Source of the DNA: JAKAXS01 sp041940525
GTDB lineage: Bacteria > Pseudomonadota > Alphaproteobacteria > Rhizobiales > Hyphomicrobiaceae
DNA: 64,000 bases
Direction: 5' to 3'
NCBI GenBank assembly: GCA_041940525.1
Contig: JBGTSB010000006.1
Location: 33,976 to 97,975 of the forward strand
Shown: positions 45,970-54,854 of the stretch, one piece after another
Layout of the letters: each line of letters starts with the position of its first letter
How positions within the stretch are numbered: position 1 is the stretch's first letter
The notes under the pieces: model-generated
Seen by the model: only the letters and a program-made list of their open reading frames with translations
The model's database searches: none
Told to the model about the DNA's origin: nothing
Made by a program: the position numbers and the translations under genes

Positions 45970-46902
45970 ATGCTAATACGGGTTTTGGGTGCTGCCGCGG
46001 GAGGCGGATACCCGCAGTGGAATTGCAACTGCTCCAACTGCGCAAACGTGAGAGCCGGGAAACCTGGCTTTACGGCACGTACACAATCATCACTGGCTGT
46101 TAGCGCGGACGGCACCAATTGGGTGCTGATGAACGCCTCGCCAGACTTACGCCAGCAAATCAATGAAACGCCGGCTCTTGGCGCGCAGCCCGATGGTGAG
46201 CTGCGCAACAGCCCGATCAAGGCGGCGATCGTCACCAACGGCGACGTCGATCATGTCTCCGGCCTGATCAATCTGCGCGAGGCGCAGCCTTTCAACATCT
46301 ACGGCTCCAAGCGTGTCATGGATACGCTGTCGGCCAACTCCATTTTCAATGTTCTCGCTGAAGGCGTGGTCAGGCGGCAGGATTTGCCGATGAACCGTGA
46401 GATCACGATCGAGGGCCCCAACGGCAGCACAGGGCTAACCGTTGAAGCGTTCGACGTGCCCGGCAAAGTGGCGCTCTATTTGGAAGATGCTTCTGCTGGC
46501 GGGAATTTCGGAAGCAAGTCAGGCGATACGATTGGCCTGAAGGTCACGGCGGTCGAGAGCGGCAAGTTCTTTTTCTATATTCCAGGCTGCGCGGAAGTCG
46601 ATCCGCCCCTGCGCGAACGCATCATGGGCGCGCCGCTCGTTATGTTCGATGGCACGCTCTACACCGACGATGAAATGTTGCAGCAGGGTCTGATGCCAAA
46701 AACCGGGGCTCGCATGGGCCATATCAGCATGTCAGGGCCGGATGGCTCGGTCGCTGCATTTAAAGACTTGAATATTCCTCAAAAAATATACGTACATATC
46801 AATAACTCAAATCCGGTCCTCAACGAAAACTCGCCAGAGCGCAAAGCGGTCGAAGAAGCGGGTTGGAAGGTCGGTTATGACGGAATGGAGGTTCGTCTAT
46901 GA
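45970..46902 (+). CDS. pqqB: PQQ biosynthesis protein PqqB
   Basis: 310 residues, metallo-beta-lactamase fold. The start LIRVLGAAAGGGYPQWNC is the PqqB N-terminus, and CNCSNC is the structural zinc motif. Metal-ligand loops include NGDVDHVSGL. In the pathway PqqB acts as a hydroxylase on the cross-linked Glu-Tyr product. The pqqC start overlaps its stop by 4 bp. Confidence 0.97.
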   Translation: MLIRVLGAAAGGGYPQWNCNCSNCANVRAGKPGFTARTQSSLAVSADGTNWVLMNASPDLRQQINETPALGAQPDGELRNSPIKAAIVTNGDVDHVSGLINLREAQPFNIYGSKRVMDTLSANSIFNVLAEGVVRRQDLPMNREITIEGPNGSTGLTVEAFDVPGKVALYLEDASAGGNFGSKSGDTIGLKVTAVESGKFFFYIPGCAEVDPPLRERIMGAPLVMFDGTLYTDDEMLQQGLMPKTGARMGHISMSGPDGSVAAFKDLNIPQKIYVHINNSNPVLNENSPERKAVEEAGWKVGYDGMEVRL

Positions 46903-47681
46903 GCGAGCGGCGCGTTAATCTCACTGCGGGCGGCGCAAAGACGCCCGGACCGATGATGAGCGTGGAAGAGTTCGAAGCGGCGATACGTGCCGTTGGTGCC
47001 GAGCGCTACCACGATAAGCATCCGTTTCATCAGCTCCTGCATGGCGGCAAGCTGAACAAGGGTCAGGTGCAGGCCTGGGCGTTGAACCGCTACTGTTATC
47101 AGTCCGCGGTTCCTCGCAAGGACGCTGCTCTGATTAGCCGTGTCACGGATCGGGAACTGCGCCGCGAATGGCTGCACCGTATTCTTGATCATGACGGCTT
47201 CGGCGAAGAAGAGCCCGGCGGTATTGAGCGCTGGCTGGTTTTGACCGATGGCCTTGGCCTGGATCGCGACTACGTTCAGTCGATGGACGGAGCACTTCCA
47301 GCGACCCGCTTTGCCGTTGAAGCGTATGTAGAGTTCGTGCGCATTCAGCCGCTAACGGTTGCAGTTGCGTCGTCTCTGACGGAATTGTTTGCTCCGAAGA
47401 TTCATAAAGAGCGCATCTCCGGCATGCTGGAGAACTATGACTTCATCAATGACGATGTCATGGCCTACTTCAAGCGGCGTCTAACGCAGGCCCCACGTGA
47501 TAGCGACTTCGCCTTGCAGTACGTTTTGGCCAATGCGGCCAACCGTGAAGAGCAAGATGCCTGCGTGGCAGCCGTCCGGTTCAAGTGCAACGTGCTTTGG
47601 GTCCAGCTGGACGCGCTGCATCATGCCTATTTTGAGCCCGGCAATATTCCGCCAGGCGCGTTCCGGCCGGAGGGTGCCTGA
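46899..47681 (+). CDS. pqqC: Pyrroloquinoline-quinone synthase PqqC
   Basis: 260 residues, an all-helical oxidase without cofactor that carries out the final ring closure and eight-electron oxidation giving PQQ. Conserved stretches include YHDKHPFHQLLHGG, NRYCYQSAVPRKDA and RILDHDG. The length is normal. Overlaps with pqqB (4 bp) and pqqD (1 bp, TGATG) indicate coupled translation. Confidence 0.97.
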   Translation: MSERRVNLTAGGAKTPGPMMSVEEFEAAIRAVGAERYHDKHPFHQLLHGGKLNKGQVQAWALNRYCYQSAVPRKDAALISRVTDRELRREWLHRILDHDGFGEEEPGGIERWLVLTDGLGLDRDYVQSMDGALPATRFAVEAYVEFVRIQPLTVAVASSLTELFAPKIHKERISGMLENYDFINDDVMAYFKRRLTQAPRDSDFALQYVLANAANREEQDACVAAVRFKCNVLWVQLDALHHAYFEPGNIPPGAFRPEGA

Positions 47682-47986
47682 TGGCGGACGCACAACCCCG
47701 CACACGAACCATCGTAAAGGCCGATAGTGTCTTGCGCATGCCACCACACATTAAGTTGCGCCATGACGCGGGCCGCGGACGCTGGATTATTCTGGCCCCT
47801 GAACGCGTGTTCGAGCCGGATGAGCCAGCTGTCGCAGTGTTGAAGCGATGTGATGGCTCCACCAGTGTCACTGCGATCGTAGAAGACCTATCTAAAGAGT
47901 ATAATGCACCTGCCTCCCAAATTGAGGAGGACGTCATCGCCATGTTTCAAGAGTTGGCAGACAAGGGTGTTGTCGTCGCCGTTTAG
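47681..47986 (+). CDS. pqqD: PQQ biosynthesis peptide chaperone PqqD
   Basis: 101 residues with the RRE (RiPP recognition element) fold: HIKLRHDAGRGRWIILAPERVFEPDE and IVEDLSKEYN. It binds PqqA and delivers it to PqqE. The ATG overlaps the pqqC stop. Compared with the usual length of about 90 residues it has a slightly longer N-terminus. Confidence 0.95.
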   Translation: MADAQPRTRTIVKADSVLRMPPHIKLRHDAGRGRWIILAPERVFEPDEPAVAVLKRCDGSTSVTAIVEDLSKEYNAPASQIEEDVIAMFQELADKGVVVAV

Positions 47987-48044
47987 CGGCAGGGAGAGAA
48001 ACGAGCCGTCGGCGCGGCCACAACATTAACGGAGCGGTGAAGAG

Positions 48045-49208
48045 ATGAATGATCTGACCCCCGTCAAGACAGAAGAAAACCAAACGGCGGAAGAAGCATG
48101 CGGCCGGGCCCCCGTAGGCCTTTTGGCTGAGCTGACGCATAAGTGCCCATTGCAGTGCCCTTATTGCTCAAACCCTGTTGAGCTTGAGCGCGCCAACACA
48201 GAACTCTCGACCGAAGATTGGCAAAGAGTTATGCGCGAGGCGGCTGACCTCGGCATTCTCCAGATCCATTTGTCGGGCGGCGAGCCGACTGCGCGGCGCG
48301 ACCTGGAAGATATTGTGAAGGTCGCCGCTGAATGCGGCCTCTACACCAACTTGATCACGGCCGGCGTGCTGTTGAGCAAGGAACGGCTGAGCAAGCTCAA
48401 AGATCTCGGGTTGGACCACGTTCAGCTCTCTATTCAGGACGTCGATGAGGCGAACGCCGAACGCATCTCGGCCTACAAGGGCGGCTTGCAGAAAAAGCGC
48501 GACCTCGGCGAATGGGTTCGCGAGCTCGACATGCCGCTGACGGTGAATGCACCCATCCACCGGATGAACATTCAGAACCTGCCCAACATCATCGACTTTG
48601 CTGTTGAATTGGGTGCGGGCCGTTTGGAAGTGGCCCACGTCCAGTATTACGCCTGGGCGTTGAAGAACCGCGCCGCGCTGATGCCGTCGCGCGCTCAGGT
48701 CATCAAGACCGCGCACATCGTCGAAGAGGCCAAGGAGCGTCTCAAAGGCATCATGACCTTCGACTTCGTTGTTCCGGACTACTACGCCAAAACGCCTAAG
48801 CCCTGCATGGGCGGCTGGGGTCGCGGCATCATGAACATCACGCCGTCAGGCCGGGTGCTCCCGTGCCACGCAGCTGAAACGCTGCCGGGGTTGGAATTCG
48901 ACAACGTGCGCGACAAAAGCCTTCGCGATATCTGGATCAACGGCCAAGCCTTCCAGAAGTATCGCGGCTTTGAGTGGATGAAGGATCCCTGCAAGACGTG
49001 TCCGAAGCGCGAGTTTGACTACGGCGGCTGCCGTTGTCAGGCCTTTGCTATGACGGGTGACGCGGCGAACACCGATCCGGCCTGCTCGCTGTCTCCGATC
49101 CATGCTGAATTTGTTCAGATTGCCGAGGAAGCAGCCAAGCAAGAGCAGCCTGATTTCGTCTATCGGCGCATGGCACCTGCAAGGCCAAAAACTCCTGCCG
49201 GAGCCTAG
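48045..49208 (+). CDS. pqqE: PqqA peptide cyclase PqqE (radical SAM)
   Basis: 387 residues. The radical-SAM [4Fe-4S] motif C-x3-C-x2-C lies at Cys34, Cys38 and Cys41 (CPLQCPYC). The C-terminal SPASM region provides auxiliary-cluster cysteines (CMGGWG, PCHAAE, CKTCPKREFDYGGCRCQAF). It forms the C-C bond between Glu and Tyr of PqqA. Last gene of the operon; no pqqF/G protease gene follows. Confidence 0.97.
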   Translation: MNDLTPVKTEENQTAEEACGRAPVGLLAELTHKCPLQCPYCSNPVELERANTELSTEDWQRVMREAADLGILQIHLSGGEPTARRDLEDIVKVAAECGLYTNLITAGVLLSKERLSKLKDLGLDHVQLSIQDVDEANAERISAYKGGLQKKRDLGEWVRELDMPLTVNAPIHRMNIQNLPNIIDFAVELGAGRLEVAHVQYYAWALKNRAALMPSRAQVIKTAHIVEEAKERLKGIMTFDFVVPDYYAKTPKPCMGGWGRGIMNITPSGRVLPCHAAETLPGLEFDNVRDKSLRDIWINGQAFQKYRGFEWMKDPCKTCPKREFDYGGCRCQAFAMTGDAANTDPACSLSPIHAEFVQIAEEAAKQEQPDFVYRRMAPARPKTPAGA

Positions 49209-49376
49209 AAAAACCAAGCCTCTTAGTCGTCTTTTCTCAGACGCTGCGTCGCAATAGCGCTGAAGGTGCGTCAATTCACGTCACATTCAGGATAAAAATG
49301 CGACGATGCGTGATCGGCTGACTGCTGCTATGCTGACGCTGTGTTCGACGAAAAAGTACCTCGGGAGGTAACAACC

Positions 49377-49751
49377 ATGATCAGATGGGCTATCGCAATT
49401 GGCGCTGCGCTGGCACTGCCGGCCGTCGCTTCTGCGCAAGACGTAGAAAAGGGCAAGAAGGTCTTCAACATCTCTTGCAAGGCTTGCCATGACGCTGGTG
49501 AAGGTGGCGGCAAAGTCGGCCCTTCGCTTAAAGGCGTTGTCGGTTCCAAGGCCGGTCATCACGTTGAAGGATACAAGTATTCGAAGGCTCTTCAGGATTC
49601 GGGACTGACCTGGGACGAAGCCAATCTGGATAAGTGGCTCAGCGATTGGCCGCGCAAGATGGTGCCTGGCACGATCATGAACTTCCCAGGCGTGAAGAAC
49701 GAGCAGAAGCGGAAGGACTTGATCGCTTACCTCAAGTCCACCGGCGAGTAA
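49377..49751 (+). CDS. Class I soluble cytochrome c (c2/c-550 like)
   Basis: 124 residues from the ATG at 49377, which has GGGAGGT upstream. The signal peptide ends at A-S-A-Q (about residue 21). One heme site CKACH (34-38) and a Met ligand in GTIMNFPG (Met101) place it in the class I, c2-like group of periplasmic carriers. Placed after pqqE, it could carry electrons for a PQQ-dependent dehydrogenase. It is not close to MxaG in sequence by eye, and no methanol dehydrogenase gene is in the window. Confidence 0.93.
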   Translation: MIRWAIAIGAALALPAVASAQDVEKGKKVFNISCKACHDAGEGGGKVGPSLKGVVGSKAGHHVEGYKYSKALQDSGLTWDEANLDKWLSDWPRKMVPGTIMNFPGVKNEQKRKDLIAYLKSTGE

Positions 49752-49777
49752 GGCTCGCTCTGACTTGAACGAATTTG

Positions 49778-49810
49778 AGGCCAGGTTCGCAAGAACCTGG
49801 CCTTTCTTTT
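49778..49810 (+). terminator. Rho-independent terminator after the cytochrome c gene
   Basis: An 11-bp perfect stem AGGCCAGGTTC / GAACCTGGCCT with a GCAA tetraloop, followed by TTCTTTT. It lies 26 bp after the cytochrome stop and also just downstream of the convergent folK stop (49815), so it probably serves both directions (the complement strand reads AAAAGAA, then the same stem). Confidence 0.92.
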
Positions 49811-49814
49811 AGAG

Positions 49815-50306
49815 TCATAGCGGCTCTACGCCCGCCTGGTCCGACTGTTTGGCGAGCCAGTCAACGCGCCGGCCATCAATCTCGACCTCCGGTGCGATTT
49901 CCGCCAGCGGCACAAGCACAAATGCCCGTTCGGCCGCGCGCGGATGCGGCACGACTAAATCAGCTTGCTCGATCTTCTCGCCGCGATACCAAATGACATC
50001 AAGGTCAATCACGCGAGGACCCCAGCGCTCCTTGCGCTCGCGTTTGAGATCCGCTTCCACCGTTTGACAGCGCAACAGCAGGTCGTGCGCACTCAATTGC
50101 GTGCGCACGGTTATGCAGGCATTGACGAACCAGTCCTGATCCGTTTTGCCCCACGGAGGCGTGCGATAGTCAGCCGAACGCGCGACGAGCTGCACGGCTC
50201 CGCCGTCCGTCAACCTAGCTATGGCCAGGCGGATGTTGCCCGGCTTGTCGCCGATGTTCGACCCGATTGAAATGGCGGCGTCGAAGCCGGGCGAGTCAGC
50301 GCTCAT
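49815..50306 (-). CDS. folK: 2-amino-4-hydroxy-6-hydroxymethyldihydropteridine diphosphokinase
   Basis: 163 residues. HPPK landmarks: SIGSNIGDKPGNI at the start, SADYRTPPWGKTDQDWFVNACI, the core block RWGPRVIDLDVIWY with the magnesium-binding aspartates, and VPHPRAAERAFVLVPLAEIAP. It makes 6-hydroxymethyl-dihydropterin diphosphate. It overlaps the stop of the dehydratase gene by 1 bp. In this setting the product feeds folate, and very probably also H4MPT, whose genes begin about 490 bp away. Confidence 0.95.
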   Translation of the reverse strand: MSADSPGFDAAISIGSNIGDKPGNIRLAIARLTDGGAVQLVARSADYRTPPWGKTDQDWFVNACITVRTQLSAHDLLLRCQTVEADLKRERKERWGPRVIDLDVIWYRGEKIEQADLVVPHPRAAERAFVLVPLAEIAPEVEIDGRRVDWLAKQSDQAGVEPL

Positions 50307-50683
50307 TAGTCGTACTTAATATATGAGAAGCGCATGTCACCGGTTGGCGTGCCCTCTAGCTCGTTGTCTTCGTTGCCGGGCTGCCAGTGAACGACCTCTT
50401 CGATCTTCTTGGCCAATGCCAGGTCCTTCCCGGTAATCCCTTTCGCCGAATGCGTCACTAACCGGACTTCGACCCAGGCGTAAGACGCCGTGATGTCAGG
50501 ATGGTGCCAAGCGGCCTCTGACAAATGCCCGACAGTGTTGATGACCATCAACGTGCCCTTCCAGCCGACCGTCTTGTAGGTACGCCTAATCCAGCCGTCC
50601 TCAAGTTTCCACTGAGGCAAGTTTGTTTTCAGCCAAGCTTCAACCTCTTCCGGTGCCATGGCAGTTTCACGCGGCGTGCTCAT
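50306..50683 (-). CDS. Pterin-4a-carbinolamine dehydratase family protein
   Basis: 125 residues. It has the PCD signature with the active-site His pair and C-terminal box: AAWHHPDITASYAWVEVRLVTHSAKGITGKDLALAKKIE. A C-terminal extension of about 25 residues (NEDNELEGTPTGDMRFSYIKYD) goes beyond the usual domain end. The family dehydrates 4a-hydroxypterins. A phenylalanine hydroxylase gene is not nearby, so a pterin-related role in the H4MPT pathway is more likely. GAGGAGAG precedes the ATG; folK is coupled downstream. Confidence 0.85.
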   Translation of the reverse strand: MSTPRETAMAPEEVEAWLKTNLPQWKLEDGWIRRTYKTVGWKGTLMVINTVGHLSEAAWHHPDITASYAWVEVRLVTHSAKGITGKDLALAKKIEEVVHWQPGNEDNELEGTPTGDMRFSYIKYD

Positions 50684-50796
50684 ATTGCTCTCTCCTCAAC
50701 TTTCATGGACATTAGGGGCCTTGCCCCCGCGCATCATCCGGCGCATGTCATCACCACCATATGCCTGACCGGCCGGACGAAGGAAGCCTGAGCCTT

Positions 50797-51771
50797 ATGC
50801 AAACACGCCAGACGAAAGCGGCCTCGATCCGCGTCATCGCTCCCGCGCGCCTGCATCTTGGGTTTCTCGACCTCAATGGCAGCCTGGGCCGGCGCTATGG
50901 AAGTATTGGGCTCGCCATCGACAGCCCGTTGACGGATGTGACCCTTCGCGCGGCATCTGAGACGAGCGTTGAAGGACATGAGCCGGAGCGCACCGGCAAA
51001 CTGCTGCAGCGCTTTAAAGACCATTTTGGAATTGATGGCGAATTTGCAATCTCCGTGGCGGAGGCCATTCCAGCTCACGCCGGATTGGGTTCGGGCACGC
51101 AGCTGGCGCTGGCGATCGGCACTGCGCTGTTAAACATGGCGGAAATCGATCAGGACCCGCGCGCTCTGGGCGAATTGGTCGATCGTGGCGCCCGTTCAGC
51201 AATCGGCATGGCGTCGTTCGCCGATGGCGGTTTCATCATTGATGGGGGGCGCGGCGAAGAGAACAAAGCGCCGCCCGTTACCGTTCAGTTGCCGTTCCCC
51301 GACGACTGGCGAATCCTGCTTGTCCTGGACAACACGGTGGTCGGTGTTCACGGCGATCGGGAAACCAAGGCCTTTGCGACCTTGCGGGAATTCCCAGAAT
51401 CAACCGCCGCGCATCTGTGCCACTTGGCGATGATGCGTTTGCTTCCTGGCCTTGCCGAAAAAGACATATCGCGATTTGGAGATGCGTTAACCGAGATTCA
51501 GACCGTCGTCGGGCGGCATTTTGCCGGAGCACAAGGCGGCGGCATTTGGACAAGCTCCGAAGTTGCAAAAATCGTTAGGAAAATGGGGGATCTAGGCGCA
51601 GTTGGCCTGGGTCAAAGTTCGTGGGGGCCCACAGGCTTTGCCTTCGCTGAAAGCCCCGATGCGGCGAACAAACTCTTTTCTACTTTAGACGAAGAGGCTA
51701 GAGGGTTGGGCCTAAAGATCGTGATTGTCCGCGGGCGAAATAGCGGCGCAATTGTCACGGCTGACGAATAA
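50797..51771 (+). CDS. Beta-ribofuranosylaminobenzene 5'-phosphate (beta-RFA-P) synthase
   Basis: 324 residues from the ATG at 50797; an in-frame ATG at 50761 is possible. GHMP-kinase-like fold with APARLHLGFLDLNG at the N-terminus and PAHAGLGSGTQLALAIG as phosphate-binding loop; the C-terminal part has GLGQSSWGPTGFAF. The enzyme joins 4-aminobenzoate (or 4-hydroxybenzoate) to PRPP and is the first committed step of H4MPT synthesis. It opens the plus-strand H4MPT operon and diverges from folK/PCD, so pterin and arylamine halves are made from back-to-back transcripts. Confidence 0.93.
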   Translation: MQTRQTKAASIRVIAPARLHLGFLDLNGSLGRRYGSIGLAIDSPLTDVTLRAASETSVEGHEPERTGKLLQRFKDHFGIDGEFAISVAEAIPAHAGLGSGTQLALAIGTALLNMAEIDQDPRALGELVDRGARSAIGMASFADGGFIIDGGRGEENKAPPVTVQLPFPDDWRILLVLDNTVVGVHGDRETKAFATLREFPESTAAHLCHLAMMRLLPGLAEKDISRFGDALTEIQTVVGRHFAGAQGGGIWTSSEVAKIVRKMGDLGAVGLGQSSWGPTGFAFAESPDAANKLFSTLDEEARGLGLKIVIVRGRNSGAIVTADE

Positions 51772-51813
51772 CCAAAAGCCGTAGGAGCGGCCAACCCAAG
51801 GGGATCAATTGAA

Positions 51814-52713
51814 ATGAGTGAAGCAACGCCGATTCTTCATATGCTTGCGCCGCAAAAGCATATGAGCCCATTCGACGTGAACATGGCCGCTGATGCCGGC
51901 TTTAAGACGATCGTTCCTTACATCAATGTTGAGCTGGAAGAAGTTGGCCCGCTTGTGCAGGACGCCATCTTTTCGCGTCCCCCTGACTACGGTGTGCGCA
52001 CCGGCGTTTTCGTTGGCGGCAAGGACGCCATCCTCGCACTCGACATGATGGAAGCCGCTGCAAAAGCGATGGTTCCGCCGTTCCAGTGCTCGGTCTTCGC
52101 AGATCCCGCCGGCTCGTTCACGACTGCTGCCGCGATGGTTGCTTGTGTCGAACGCGTGCTGCGCCAGAAGTTCGGCAAGGATTGGAAGGGCGTGAAGGTT
52201 GCCGTGTTTGGCGCAACCGGCGTCGTTGGTTTTGCCTCGTCGATCATCTCCGCGCTTGAAGGCGCCGACGTTCAGCTCGTGGCCCACCGCGGTGTTGAGC
52301 GCGTGATCAAGTCGGCAGAGGTTTCAAAGGAGCGCTTCGGCGTCAATCTCACGGCTGTCCCCGGCGAAACCGATGAGCAAAAGCGCGACATCATCGCGAA
52401 CGCTGAGGTTATCTTCGCCGCCGCTGCCGCCGGTGTTCGTGTGATCACGGCGGAGCACAAGGGAATCGCCAAGAACCTGAAGGTCGTCGCGGACGTGAAC
52501 GCCGTTCCGCCTCCAGGCGTGGATGGAATGGAACTGTTCATGGATGGCGATCAGCTACCGGGTTGCGACGCGCTTGGCGTTGGTCCGCTGGCCATCGGCG
52601 ACATCAAGTACAAGACGGAATCCGGTCTGTTCAAGCAGATGATCAACTCGAAAGAGCCGCTTTCGCTTGATTTCCGCCACGCATTCGCGCTTGCGCGGCA
52701 GCTGACGGCTTGA
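51814..52713 (+). CDS. mtdB: NAD(P)-dependent methylene-H4MPT dehydrogenase
   Basis: 299 residues. The start ILHMLAPQKHMSPFDVNMA and the dinucleotide loop VAVFGATGVVGFASS identify MtdB. It oxidises methylene-H4MPT to methenyl-H4MPT with NAD or NADP, the step after Fae. AAGGGG precedes the ATG. The next gene overlaps its stop by 4 bp. Confidence 0.96.
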   Translation: MSEATPILHMLAPQKHMSPFDVNMAADAGFKTIVPYINVELEEVGPLVQDAIFSRPPDYGVRTGVFVGGKDAILALDMMEAAAKAMVPPFQCSVFADPAGSFTTAAAMVACVERVLRQKFGKDWKGVKVAVFGATGVVGFASSIISALEGADVQLVAHRGVERVIKSAEVSKERFGVNLTAVPGETDEQKRDIIANAEVIFAAAAAGVRVITAEHKGIAKNLKVVADVNAVPPPGVDGMELFMDGDQLPGCDALGVGPLAIGDIKYKTESGLFKQMINSKEPLSLDFRHAFALARQLTA

Positions 52714-53858
52714 CGGCAATACCCGTCCTGATTGCCGGTTATTCCGGGCGGGCGCTTGCGGCGTCCGCCCGTCGTGCTGGGTACGTGCCTCTTGTCGCCG
52801 ACAGTTATGCTGACAGCGACACGAGGTCTCTTGCTCATGCCGTCGAACATTTGCCTGACGCCGTAGCCCATGGCTTTCGAACCAAGCCCTTGCTCGATGC
52901 CTTCGATAAGCTGACGGCCCAGAGTGGCGCCGCGCCATGCGGGCTCGTTGTTGGCGCAGGTTTTGAAGACACGCCAGCTCTCTTGGACGCATTGGGAAAG
53001 CATGTGACCTTGCTGGGATGCTCGCCAAAAACGGTTCGCAGCTGCTCAGATCCAGACGTCTTTTTTCCACTTTTGAAGCAGCTCGGCATTCCCCATCCGG
53101 AAACGGTGACTACGCCTCCTCAAGACGGGACAGGTTGGCTCTCTAAGCTCGCGGGCGGCAGTGGTGGTACGCACATTGCCCGGTGCAAGGCCAAGCCTAC
53201 CGCCATGCCAAACCGCTACTTCCAGCGCATGAGCCCTGGGCAGCCGTTGTCCGCCTTGGCGATCACGTCTGAGAAAGGCACCGCATTCGCATTCTCGAAA
53301 CAATGGTGCAATCCAGGACCACGCAGGCCATTCCGCTATGGCGGGTCCGCTGGAAACATCACCTTGCCCGCCGAGCTGGAGAGCAATCTCATCGACATCA
53401 TGCTGGCGTTGATCAAGCCGCTAGAGCTGGTAGGGCTTGTCTCATTTGATTTTCTGGTCGACGGCAATGACGTGCTGCTAATTGACGTGAACCCCCGGCC
53501 TGGCGCTACACTCGACATTCTGGATGACGAACATGGCACCTTGTTCAAGGCGCACATAGCAGCCACCACCGGCAATGACCCAATCGAAGTTCTGAAGGAT
53601 GGCTGGTCGCCCGCGACGAAGGCCGCTGCCTATCTTTATGCTGATCGCGGATCTCTGACGGCCGGTGACATTCAATGGCCGGATTGGACTGCGGACAGGC
53701 CCGCCCCAGACAGCTTCATAGAACACCATCACCCGCTGGCCACAGTGATCGTTCCAGGCGATGACGCGGATAGCGCCGAAACCAAATGCCGGGCACGCCT
53801 CGCCCAGCTCGAACAGATGCTATATGAAAGCAAAAAATTGGAGGACGCCAAACCATGA
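52710..53858 (+). CDS. ATP-grasp protein of the H4MPT gene cluster
   Basis: 382 residues. ATP-grasp fold: AGGSGGTHIARCKAKPTAMPNRYFQR (ATP-lid region), then VGLVSFDFLVDGNDVLLIDVNPRPGATLDIL, the metal-binding block. It belongs to the group found only with H4MPT genes (often called orf5 in Methylobacterium) and probably ligates an amino acid or glutamate in H4MPT or methanofuran assembly. The only fitting start is a TTG overlapping the mtdB stop (TTGA), so translation is coupled. The exact reaction is not known to me. Confidence 0.85.
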   Translation: MTAIPVLIAGYSGRALAASARRAGYVPLVADSYADSDTRSLAHAVEHLPDAVAHGFRTKPLLDAFDKLTAQSGAAPCGLVVGAGFEDTPALLDALGKHVTLLGCSPKTVRSCSDPDVFFPLLKQLGIPHPETVTTPPQDGTGWLSKLAGGSGGTHIARCKAKPTAMPNRYFQRMSPGQPLSALAITSEKGTAFAFSKQWCNPGPRRPFRYGGSAGNITLPAELESNLIDIMLALIKPLELVGLVSFDFLVDGNDVLLIDVNPRPGATLDILDDEHGTLFKAHIAATTGNDPIEVLKDGWSPATKAAAYLYADRGSLTAGDIQWPDWTADRPAPDSFIEHHHPLATVIVPGDDADSAETKCRARLAQLEQMLYESKKLEDAKP

Positions 53859-54817
53859 CATTGCATGCACCCAGCGTATCAGCCTATTCCGCCAAGATTG
53901 TCGAAAGCATTGTTGAAGATGCCGATGCCTTGCGTTGTGCCGTCTCTAGAGGTGAGGCTGGCGAGCGCTTGATCGATATGGGCGCCAGCGTGACCGGCGG
54001 CTTGGAAGCCGGCCGACGTCTCGGCGAAGTTTGCATGGGCGGCTTGGGCACGGTTTCCATCACCAGCGCCTCCGGTCTTGAGCGCTGGCCGTTGGGCGTT
54101 GTCGTGCATTCCACCAATCCTGTTATCGCGTGCTTGGGCAGCCAGTATGCGGGATGGACGATCACCGAAGAAGAGAGCGGCTTTTTTGCTCTTGGATCTG
54201 GCCCGGCACGCGCCTTGTCGCGCGTCGAAGAGCTTTATACCGAGCTTAACTACGTCGATAACCACAAGAAGACCGCACTGGTGATTGAGGGCGATAAAGC
54301 GCCGCCCTCTTCCGTCGCAAAAAAGATCGCCGAAGCCTGCAACGTCGACCCGAGCGATTTAACGATCCTGTTCGCACCGACGCACAGCTTGGCTGGCACG
54401 GTTCAGATCGCCGCGCGCGTTCTCGAAGTTTCGCTGCACAAGGCGCATGCCCTGCACTTCAATCTTGAGAATATTCTCGATGGCTACGGCGTTGCTCCGC
54501 TAGCGCCGCCTGTTCCGGATTTCGTCAAGGCGATGGGCCGTACGAACGACGGCATCATCTTCGGAGGACGCATTCAGCTTTTCGTCAAGGGCACGGATGA
54601 CGAGGCCAAGAAGCTCGCCGACAACCTGCCTTCCAGCTCTTCGGATGCTTATGGCAAGCCATTTGCGGACATCTTCGCCGAGGTGGAAGGCGACTTTTAT
54701 AAGATCGATGCCATGCTGTTCAGTCCGGCCGTCGTGACCGTCTCGAACGTCGACACTGGAAACTCCTTCCATGCCGGTAAGATGGCGCCTGATCTCGTGG
54801 AAACCAGCTTCAGCTAA
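53855..54817 (+). CDS. mch: Methenyl-H4MPT cyclohydrolase
   Basis: 320 residues, full length. Conserved parts: MGASVTGGLEAGRRLGEVCMGGLGTV, VHSTNPVIACLGSQYAGW, and TNDGIIFGGRIQLFVKG. It hydrolyses methenyl-H4MPT to formyl-H4MPT in the cytoplasm. Its ATG overlaps the stop of the ATP-grasp gene by 4 bp (ATGA). Confidence 0.97.
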   Translation: MTLHAPSVSAYSAKIVESIVEDADALRCAVSRGEAGERLIDMGASVTGGLEAGRRLGEVCMGGLGTVSITSASGLERWPLGVVVHSTNPVIACLGSQYAGWTITEEESGFFALGSGPARALSRVEELYTELNYVDNHKKTALVIEGDKAPPSSVAKKIAEACNVDPSDLTILFAPTHSLAGTVQIAARVLEVSLHKAHALHFNLENILDGYGVAPLAPPVPDFVKAMGRTNDGIIFGGRIQLFVKGTDDEAKKLADNLPSSSSDAYGKPFADIFAEVEGDFYKIDAMLFSPAVVTVSNVDTGNSFHAGKMAPDLVETSFS

Positions 54818-54854
54818 GCGCGCGGCATAGCTCCAGCGTCTGCAAGGTTCGCCC

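Noticed and set aside
49377..49751. Cytochrome c as the methanol-dehydrogenase acceptor (MxaG)
   Set aside because: Placement after pqqE is suggestive, but the sequence is a general class I c2-like cytochrome and no mxaF/xoxF gene is present.
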